A program made the position numbers and the translations under genes. The notes under the pieces are model-generated. The model made no database searches. It had not been told where the DNA came from and saw only the letters and a program-made list of their open reading frames with translations. A DNA stretch of 64,000 nt from Paludisphaera borealis. Lineage in GTDB: Bacteria; Planctomycetota; Planctomycetia; Isosphaerales; Isosphaeraceae. The first letter of the stretch is position 1, and every line of letters starts with the position of its first letter. Location of the stretch: the NCBI RefSeq assembly GCF_001956985.1, contig NZ_CP019082.1, positions 1,798,001 through 1,862,000 on the forward strand, given 5' to 3'. This document shows, one piece after another, positions 58,043-64,000 of this stretch.

Positions 58043-58495
58043 TCCCCCGGCCGTGACGGACCGTCGAGCCTTGAAAGCCTAATTAGACCTTCGAGGCTCG
58101 GACGCGGGTGTCGCTGTAATCGATTTCGTCGTTTCAACCCTCATGATCGGTCGTCTCACCGCCGATACTGAATGGTAGGGAAGCAGCCTCGCGGCCTGTC
58201 GGCCCGAGCCGCTCGGACACGGTCCGGGCGGGACGGGGACGGCGGCCGGCGCCGTGCGGGAAATGGCCGACAAGCGGCCTTGGCAGGAGGGTGGTCGTTC
58301 GCTAGAATCCGCCCCGCTTCGACATGCTGAGCGGGTCGATCGCTGGGATCATCTCTACTGCGTCTCAACCGAGACGTCTCCCTATCCCGCGCTCCTGCGA
58401 GTCGCTTGGTCGGAAGTTTAATTTTGCATGAGCCCGGTGCCGTTCCAGGGCGGGAACGCGTGGTGGGTTTCGATCGTTCCATGGAAGGAGGCTCG
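58043..58495. other. Intergenic region, about 453 bp
   Basis: Between the DUF1571 gene and rimI, both +. Apart from an AT-rich stretch near 58419-58429 (TTTAATTTTGC) that may be part of the rimI promoter, nothing specific was recognised. Confidence 0.45.
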
Positions 58496-59029
58496 ATGAG
58501 TACGCTACCATCCTCCCCGGCGCAGGCTCGTGTGCACGTCCGCTGGATGATCCGGCGCGACATGCCCGAAGTACTGGGCATCGAGCATGCGAGTTTCGAG
58601 TTCCCGTGGTGCGAGGAAGAGTTCCTCCGGGTGCTCCGCCAGCGCAACTGCATCGGCATGGTCGCCGAGCAGGGAGAGCGGATCGTCGGCTACATGATCT
58701 ACGAGTTGCATCGCAACCGGATTCATGTGCTCGACTTCGCCACCCACCCAGAATTCCGTCGCCAGGGGATCGGGCGGCAGATGGTGGCCAAGCTCGTGAG
58801 CAAGCTTTCCACTCAACGGCGGAACCGGATCGCCTTACACGTCCGCGAAACCAACGTCGCGGCCCAGTTCTTCTACAAGGTGATGGGATTTCGGGCCGTC
58901 GAAGTCCTCCGCGAGCACTTCGCCGACACCGGCGAGGACGCCTACGGCATGCTCTACCACCTCGACGAGACGGCGATCCTCACCCCCCCCGCGACGACCA
59001 ACCGCATCGCCCGCCAGCTCGGAAACTGA
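58496..59029 (+). CDS. rimI: Ribosomal protein S18-alanine N-acetyltransferase
   Basis: 177 aa. GNAT acetyltransferase that acetylates the N-terminal alanine of S18 (RimI type). The body begins VHVRWMIRRDMPEVLGIEHA, the acetyl-CoA motif A is VLDFATHPEFRRQGIGRQMV, and the C-terminal YKVMGFRAVEVLREHFADTG ends the conserved region. It is a little longer than E. coli RimI (148). AAGGAGG is well placed before the ATG at 58496; the frame is open to 58406. Family assignment rather than another GNAT is probable. Confidence 0.87.
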   Translation: MSTLPSSPAQARVHVRWMIRRDMPEVLGIEHASFEFPWCEEEFLRVLRQRNCIGMVAEQGERIVGYMIYELHRNRIHVLDFATHPEFRRQGIGRQMVAKLVSKLSTQRRNRIALHVRETNVAAQFFYKVMGFRAVEVLREHFADTGEDAYGMLYHLDETAILTPPATTNRIARQLGN

Positions 59030-59098
59030 GCGCGAAGGGCCTCGGCCGAATCGCCGCGAGCCAAGGCCGACGCCCGGGCGCAGCCTGAAATCCATCAA

Positions 59099-59153
59099 AA
59101 GGGGCCGAGACGACGAGCCTTCCGGGTTCGACGTCTCGGCCCTTTCTCTTTTT
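59099..59153 (+). terminator. Rho-independent terminator after rimI
   Basis: An 11-bp stem, GGGCCGAGACG (59102-59112) with CGTCTCGGCCC (59132-59142), extended by AA/TT pairing, followed by TTTCTCTTTTT. Strong stem and T-tract at the expected position. Confidence 0.85.
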
Positions 59154-59254
59154 GCGGACGTCGAGTTTTTCGAGGCGGCCGATGGTCCCAGACAGGTCCA
59201 GGGGGAATAATCAAAGAGGACGACACCTGGACCGACCTCTCGGACGCTTCGCAC

Positions 59255-60328
59255 ATGACCGACGCCCCGGCGACTCTCGACGCCCCCTCCCCCTCCCCCG
59301 TCTCGCCCCACGGTCCCCTCGGGGATCACGGCTGGTTCGTTCGCACATCGAACTGGATCGCGTGGGGCGCTCTGCTCCTGGGGGCGATACGCGGCGTCCA
59401 GGGCTTGATCCTGATCTCGCTGGCTCCCGGCGTGGGGCTGGCGGACTTCCTGAACGCCGTCGTCGGCGCGGGGTACGACGTCGTCGCATTCGGCCTCGGC
59501 GGCCTGGTCGTCTCGGCCCTCGTCCGGGCGCTGGGCGTCTGGGCGGAATCGAAGTCGTCGACCGAGCGAATCCAGTCGCCCGATTCCGACGTCCTGGTCC
59601 GGGCGCTTTCGCGTCTGGCGACGACTCATGACGGTCGGCGTCCGCCGGAGGCGACCAACGGTGTGTTGACGATCGCGGCCGAGCCCGAGACCGAGGCTGA
59701 TGCGCGGGCGGCGGCCGACGTCCACCTGGCCGAGATCCGCCGGCTGACCCGCGAGGGGGAGTGGGACGCCGCCGAGGAAGGCGTTCGGTCGTACCGGTCC
59801 AACCGCCCGGACGATCCGCGCGGGCTGGAGGCGTCGGATGAGCTGGAACGAGCCATGCAGGCCGCCCTGGATCACTGGGAGGCCAAGCTTCAAGCCGCCA
59901 GGAGTGTGAACGACCCGGACCAGGTCCTGGAGATCCACGCGCGGATGCAGCCGCTGGTCGAGGGGGAGAAGCGGCAGACGATGGACGTCGACCTGGCCCG
60001 CTGGTTCCTGGTGATCGTGCATCGCCGGCTGCGGGGGGGGCGGATTCAGCCCGACGTCGTCGCGCTGGCGGATCGGATCGCCGACAGTTTCGGCCACACG
60101 AAGGAGGGCGCCAGCCTTCGGGCGGCATTGCCCACGTTGCGGCGGAGCGCCGGGCTTTGCCCACGGTGCGCCAAGCCGTACACCGGGCTCGCCGACGCCT
60201 GCGCGGCCTGCCTGATCACGACGCCCGCGCCCCCGGCGACTCTCGAACCGGACGAGCTCGACGAGCCCCCGATCGAGAGTCGCGAGCCGGACTGGTTCGC
60301 CGATCCCTCCGGCGAGTCGGCCGCTTGA
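59255..60328 (+). CDS. Membrane protein with C-terminal zinc-ribbon-like motif
   Basis: 357 aa, not recognised as a named family. Two hydrophobic segments lie at the N-terminus (WIAWGALLLGAIRGVQGLIL and VVAFGLGGLVVSALVRALGV), then a helical cytoplasmic-like region rich in Arg/Glu (EIRRLTREGEWDAAEEGVRS, LDHWEAKLQAARSVNDPDQV). Near the C-terminus, LCPRCAKPYTGLADACAAC is a CxxC...CxxC pattern able to bind zinc. It ends in a Glu/Asp/Pro-rich tail. The ATG at 59255 lacks a clear SD. Function is unknown. Confidence 0.7.
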   Translation: MTDAPATLDAPSPSPVSPHGPLGDHGWFVRTSNWIAWGALLLGAIRGVQGLILISLAPGVGLADFLNAVVGAGYDVVAFGLGGLVVSALVRALGVWAESKSSTERIQSPDSDVLVRALSRLATTHDGRRPPEATNGVLTIAAEPETEADARAAADVHLAEIRRLTREGEWDAAEEGVRSYRSNRPDDPRGLEASDELERAMQAALDHWEAKLQAARSVNDPDQVLEIHARMQPLVEGEKRQTMDVDLARWFLVIVHRRLRGGRIQPDVVALADRIADSFGHTKEGASLRAALPTLRRSAGLCPRCAKPYTGLADACAACLITTPAPPATLEPDELDEPPIESREPDWFADPSGESAA

Positions 60329-60521
60329 TCGCGCGATTCGAGTCGCGGATTTCGGCGTCCGATGGACGATGATTCGATGGAAAAGATAGAATCAAACGTG
60401 TAATGAGCAGCTTCGCGCACGTCGTTCGACCGCCCAACTTGACGCAGGCCCGATCGTCGGCTAGGCATGAGTATTGAATTCGACCGCGCGCTGAATTCCG
60501 GGCAACTGAAAGGAACCGACC

Positions 60522-61865
60522 ATGTCCCGCCGACTCGCTCTGGTCCTCGCGCCCTTGCTGTTGGGCATGGCCGGCCCCTGGGTCCAGGCCCAATCGACGG
60601 TGCCGCAGGACCTGATCCCCAAGAGAACCTCGCTGGCGCGTCTGGGCCTGGAAAGGCAGTGGATGGCGGTGGTCCCGGTGGCGGGCTCCGAGCAGATCCT
60701 GCGGATCAGCCGCAGTGCGGACCTGTTCTTCGTCCAGACCAACCAGGCGATGCTTCACGTCTACGACGCCGAGACCGGGCGGCACCGCTGGTCGGCGCAG
60801 CTCGGCGAGCAGGCGCCCTCCGCGCGGCCGGTCTCGTCGAACAGCTACGCCGTGTTCGCGACGTGCGCGAACATCATGCTGGCCCTCGACCGCAACACCG
60901 GGCGGGTGATCTGGAGAGCCAACCTCGCGACCATTCCCACCAGCGGCACCGCCTGCGACGAGGAGCATCTTCTCGTCGGCCTGAACACCGGCATGGTCAA
61001 TTGCTACCGGCTCAAGAAAGAGCAGGAGAAGGGGCCCGCCACGCTCCTCGACTCGCCGGCGCTGGCGTGGAACCTGCAAACCGGCGGCAAGGTTCTGACC
61101 CTGCCGATGATCGCCGAGCGGATCTCCCTCCTGGGCAGCAGCGACGGCCGCGTGTTCGTGACCTTGACGGACGAGCCCACGCCGCTGTATCGCGTGAAGA
61201 CGGGCGGACCGATCGGCGAGGGCCTGGGGACGTACGGCACCCGCACGCTTCTGATCCCCTCCGCCGACTACAACCTGTACGCCGTGGACGTGCTGACCAC
61301 GAAAATGCTCTGGACCTTCCCCTCGGGCGCGCCCATCGAGCAAGCCCCCCTGATCGCCGGCGAGGATATCTTCGTCGTCAACACGGCGGGGAACCTGAGC
61401 GTGCTTGAGCCGTCGACCGGCGTTCCCCGGTGGACGCTGTCGACGCACTCGGCCCGGCTGCTCGGCACCAGCCCCACCAAGGTTTATCTTCGCACTTTCG
61501 ACAACGACCTGCTCGTGGTCGACCGGGCGAGCGGCAAGGTCGTGGCCGATCCCTCGGCCACCTTCCAGCGCGCCGGACTGAACCTGCGCGAATTCGACCT
61601 GAGCTTCCCCGACCGCTACGACGATCGGCTGTTCCTGGGCACGTCGTCGGGCGTGGTGGTTTGTTTGCGAGAAATCGGCCTGACCACGCCGCAGTTGCTG
61701 CGCGATCCCAAGGCCCAGCCCTTCGCCCACGTCCCGCCTGAAGGCGTCAGCGAAAAGCCCGCGGCCCCTCCGGCCGAAACGGAGCCCGGCGCTGAGCCGA
61801 ACGCCGGCGCCGCCCCCGCGCCGGAGCCGGACGCCGACCCCGACGCCGCGCCGCAGCCGAAATGA
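60522..61865 (+). CDS. Secreted PQQ-like beta-propeller (BamB-type) protein
   Basis: 447 aa. A signal peptide (LALVLAPLLLGMAGPWVQA) is followed by PQQ/pyrrolo-quinoline-type propeller repeats, several with the ‘ALDRNTGRVIWRANL’ pattern (VYDAETGRHRWSAQL, LALDRNTGRVIWRAN, AVDVLTTKMLWTFPSG, VLEPSTGVPRWTLS). It has no visible PQQ-dependent dehydrogenase motif, so it is a BamB-like scaffold or binding protein. The last 45 residues are a Pro/Ala/Glu-rich tail. AAAGGA precedes the ATG, and a good terminator follows. Confidence 0.86.
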   Translation: MSRRLALVLAPLLLGMAGPWVQAQSTVPQDLIPKRTSLARLGLERQWMAVVPVAGSEQILRISRSADLFFVQTNQAMLHVYDAETGRHRWSAQLGEQAPSARPVSSNSYAVFATCANIMLALDRNTGRVIWRANLATIPTSGTACDEEHLLVGLNTGMVNCYRLKKEQEKGPATLLDSPALAWNLQTGGKVLTLPMIAERISLLGSSDGRVFVTLTDEPTPLYRVKTGGPIGEGLGTYGTRTLLIPSADYNLYAVDVLTTKMLWTFPSGAPIEQAPLIAGEDIFVVNTAGNLSVLEPSTGVPRWTLSTHSARLLGTSPTKVYLRTFDNDLLVVDRASGKVVADPSATFQRAGLNLREFDLSFPDRYDDRLFLGTSSGVVVCLREIGLTTPQLLRDPKAQPFAHVPPEGVSEKPAAPPAETEPGAEPNAGAAPAPEPDADPDAAPQPK

Positions 61866-61905
61866 CCGACGCGAAATTGCGGCGGTTGATGCCATGCAGA
61901 CATCG

Positions 61906-61934
61906 AGACGAGCCGGAGACGGCTCGTCTTTTTG
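61906..61934 (+). terminator. Rho-independent terminator after the PQQ-type propeller gene
   Basis: A perfect 9-bp stem AGACGAGCC (61906-61914) and GGCTCGTCT (61921-61929), a 6-nt loop, then TTTT. It separates the propeller gene from purH. Confidence 0.85.
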
Positions 61935-62008
61935 CGCGCGGCGACCGATAATAGACGTCCGCAAGTTGGGTAACGAACCTCATCCCCGGCATCGCACTGA
62001 TTGAGAGA

Positions 62009-63637
62009 ATGATGGAGAACGTCGCAAAGCCCGAGACCTGGGCGCCGGTCCGCCGAGCCATCCTCAGCGTTTCCGACAAGCGTGGGCTCGTTGAGCTGGC
62101 CCAGGCGCTGGCCGATCAAGGGGTCGACCTGATCGCCAGCGGCGGAACGCGCACGGCCCTGGCCAAGGCCGGACTGCCGGTCGTCGAGGTCGCCGAGTAC
62201 ACCGGCCAGCCCGAGATCCTCGGCGGCCGGGTCAAGACCCTTCACCCCCGGATTCACGGCGGCATCCTGGCGCGCCGCAACCTTCCTGAAGACATCGAGA
62301 CCCTCGCCGCCTCCGGGATGGAGCCGATCGACCTGGTGGTCGTGAACCTCTACCCGTTCGAGGCCACGATCGCGAAGCCGGACGCCAGCTTTGAAGAGGC
62401 CGTCGAGAACATCGACATCGGCGGCCCGTCGCTGATCCGGGGCGCCGCCAAGAATCACGACCACGTCGCGGTGCTGACCGACCCCGACCAGTACGAGCGG
62501 TTCCTCGCCGAATTCCGATCGAACGGCGGGACGACCCTCGAAACCCGCAAGCGGCTGGCCCGCGAGGCGTTCGCCCAGACCGGCGCGTACGACAAGGCGA
62601 TCGCTGGTTACTTCGAGAAGTGCGCCGCGTTGGAATCCGGTTCGGAACCGGCCGCCGAGTCGCTGCCGGCGGCGCTCAACATCCAGTTCCCGCTCCGTCA
62701 GCCGCTCCGCTACGGCGAGAACCCGCACCAGCAGGCGGCGATGTACGTCGACCCTTCGGCCCACGGGCCGAACCTGGCGACGGCCCGCGTGCTCCACGGC
62801 AAGGAACTGTCGTACAACAACATCCTCGACCTCGACAGCGCCTTGCGGCTGATCCGCCTGTTCGACGAGCCGGCGGCCTGCATCCTCAAGCACAACAACC
62901 CGTGCGGCGCGGCGATCGCCGACGACCTCGCGACGGCCTTCGAGCGCGCCTACGAGGGCGATCCCGTGAGCGCCTTCGGCGGGATCGTGGGGCTCAACCG
63001 GCCTGTCGACCTGGCCACGGCCGAGCTGATGTGCAAGCCGGGGCGGTTCCTGGAGGCGATCCTCGCCCCGGGCTTCGAGCCCGACGCCCTCGCCTTACTG
63101 ACCACCAAGCCCACCTGGAAGAACAGCATCCGCCTGATCGACCTTCAGGCCCCGATCGGCCCGGCGACGCCCTCGCCTTCGGGCTGGGATCTGCGGCGGA
63201 TCGAGGGGGGCATGCTGGCGCAGAGCTGGGACGAGTTGGAAGCCGATCCGGCTTCGGGCGAGGTAAAGTCGAAGCGGGCGCCGACCGCGACCGAGCGGCG
63301 CGATCTCGGATTCGCCTGGAAGATCGGCTCGATGGTGAAGTCGAACGCGATCGTCGTCGTCAAGGACGGCCAGTTGCTGGGCGTCGGCGCCGGTCAGATG
63401 AGCCGGCTCGACTCGGTGCGAATCGCCGTCGAGAAGGCCGGGGCGAAGGCGCGCGGCAGCGTGCTGGCTTCGGACGCGTTCTTCCCGTTCCGCGACGGCC
63501 CCGACACGGCGGCGGCGGCGGGCGTGGCCGCGATCATCCAGCCCGGCGGCTCGAAGCGCGACGTCGAAACCATCGCAGCCTGCGACGAGCACGGCATGGC
63601 CATGATCTTCACTGGCCGCCGTCACTTCCGGCATTGA
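62009..63637 (+). CDS. purH: Bifunctional AICAR transformylase/IMP cyclohydrolase
   Basis: 542 aa. Catalyses the last two steps of de novo purine synthesis: AICAR formylation from 10-formyl-THF, then ring closure to IMP. The N-terminal MGS-like IMP cyclohydrolase domain includes [36 protein letters not shown] and [10 protein letters not shown]. The C-terminal AICARFT domain has [49 protein letters not shown] (Lys/His), [20 protein letters not shown] and [20 protein letters not shown]. Two consecutive ATGs begin the frame. Complete and of normal size. Confidence 0.97.
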   Translation: MMENVAKPETWAPVRRAILSVSDKRGLVELAQALADQGVDLIASGGTRTALAKAGLPVVEVAEYTGQPEILGGRVKTLHPRIHGGILARRNLPEDIETLAASGMEPIDLVVVNLYPFEATIAKPDASFEEAVENIDIGGPSLIRGAAKNHDHVAVLTDPDQYERFLAEFRSNGGTTLETRKRLAREAFAQTGAYDKAIAGYFEKCAALESGSEPAAESLPAALNIQFPLRQPLRYGENPHQQAAMYVDPSAHGPNLATARVLHGKELSYNNILDLDSALRLIRLFDEPAACILKHNNPCGAAIADDLATAFERAYEGDPVSAFGGIVGLNRPVDLATAELMCKPGRFLEAILAPGFEPDALALLTTKPTWKNSIRLIDLQAPIGPATPSPSGWDLRRIEGGMLAQSWDELEADPASGEVKSKRAPTATERRDLGFAWKIGSMVKSNAIVVVKDGQLLGVGAGQMSRLDSVRIAVEKAGAKARGSVLASDAFFPFRDGPDTAAAAGVAAIIQPGGSKRDVETIAACDEHGMAMIFTGRRHFRH

Positions 63638-63680
63638 GAAGGTGTTGAACCGATCGAGTCGAGTCGAAGGACGTTGAACC

Positions 63681-64000
63681 ATGCTGACCGAGAAGGACTT
63701 CGAGATCACGACGCTCGGCCCTTGCGCGATCGACTCGCCGCTCAGGCGGCTGCGCGACGTGGGGTTCATCGAGGATTCGTCGCGGGTTCGGCTCCAGCCC
63801 AAGATCGGGCCACAGTACGCCGACGGCATGGAACTCTCGGTCGAGGAGGCCGGACCGCGCGAGCGGATCCACTTCGAACCGCGCTGGTCGTGCGGCGCGG
63901 TGGTCACGTGCGGCGGCCTCTCGCCGGGGCTCAACAACGTGATCCGGTCGGTCTATTCCGAGCTCGCTTACAACTACGAGGTCCCGCGGGTTCTCGGCGT
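63681..64000 (+). CDS. 6-phosphofructokinase (partial, runs off the window)
   Basis: Only the first 106 codons are present. The visible N-terminus reads MLTEKDFEITTLGPCAIDSP, with the nucleotide-binding glycine motif in WSCGAVVTCGGLSPGLNNVI and the SVYSELAYNYEVPRVLG helix. This matches the long TP0108/ATP-dependent 6-phosphofructokinase branch found in spirochaetes, planctomycetes and plants; whether it uses ATP or pyrophosphate depends on residues downstream. AAGGA lies 9 nt before the ATG. Start codon is firm; the 3' end is cut by the window edge. Confidence 0.82.
   Translation, partial: MLTEKDFEITTLGPCAIDSPLRRLRDVGFIEDSSRVRLQPKIGPQYADGMELSVEEAGPRERIHFEPRWSCGAVVTCGGLSPGLNNVIRSVYSELAYNYEVPRVLG

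Overview
The window is about 64 kb of high-GC, gene-dense chromosome. Its content points to a planctomycete, most likely of the Isosphaeraceae (Paludisphaera/Singulisphaera type). The reasons are ECF sigma factors with long membrane-anchored C-terminal extensions, a HYExAFE-family protein, a DUF1571 protein, a large surface protein with an N-terminal LEDR-type motif, a PEP-CTERM protein, a sulfatase-like enzyme and several twin-arginine or secreted proteins. This assignment is inference from protein families; no rRNA or tRNA gene was seen.

Layout. 1-15 kb: an ECF sigma factor, a two-domain secreted thioredoxin, mfd, a tandem receiver-like protein, a second ECF sigma factor of the same architecture, a PfkB sugar kinase, a membrane sulfatase-like protein, a thioesterase, a methyltransferase, a Tat-exported TIM-barrel protein and an FHA protein. 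15-24 kb: a secreted helical protein, glmS (with a strong bidirectional terminator), an NAD-dependent epimerase, a GT4 glycosyltransferase, a TlpA-type thioredoxin and a secreted beta-propeller. 23.7-27.2 kb: a signalling cluster made of a lone receiver protein divergent from a GAF/histidine kinase that is translationally coupled to a receiver-PP2C phosphatase. 27-35 kb: a hydrolase, dprA, aroB, then a run of + strand genes (site-2 protease, YkgJ-type cysteine cluster, HYExAFE protein, a small membrane protein, class V aminotransferase, coaD) joined partly by ATGA overlaps. 35-38 kb: a - strand protein-quality-control locus with two McsA-like zinc proteins, the McsB arginine kinase and a J-domain protein, transcribed from a near-consensus promoter. 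38-41.7 kb: trpE followed directly by an IS110-family element whose leader may encode a bridge RNA, then repeat-bearing non-coding DNA. 41.7-45.8 kb: a TetA-like MFS transporter and a GH15-type glucosidase. 45.8-50.2 kb: a gene-poor stretch with lower GC holding a PEP-CTERM/HAF protein, an unrecognised two-TM protein, a GT2 glycosyltransferase and dispersed repeats. 50.2-64 kb: a 1,164-residue surface protein, a TIM-barrel epimerase, csrA, a metallophosphoesterase, an MBL hydrolase, a DUF1571 protein, rimI, a zinc-ribbon membrane protein, a PQQ-type propeller, purH and the start of a 6-phosphofructokinase gene.

How it fits together. Most of the window is ordinary core metabolism and housekeeping (mfd, glmS, aroB, trpE, coaD, rimI, purH, pfk). 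The regions of most biological interest are the McsA-McsA-McsB-J-domain locus (a likely protein-arginine phosphorylation system outside Firmicutes), the pair of sigma factors fused to a secretin-like STN domain, the HYExAFE protein with a visible PD-(D/E)XK signature, and the IS110 element with its repeat-rich surroundings. No CRISPR array, prophage or biosynthetic cluster was found.
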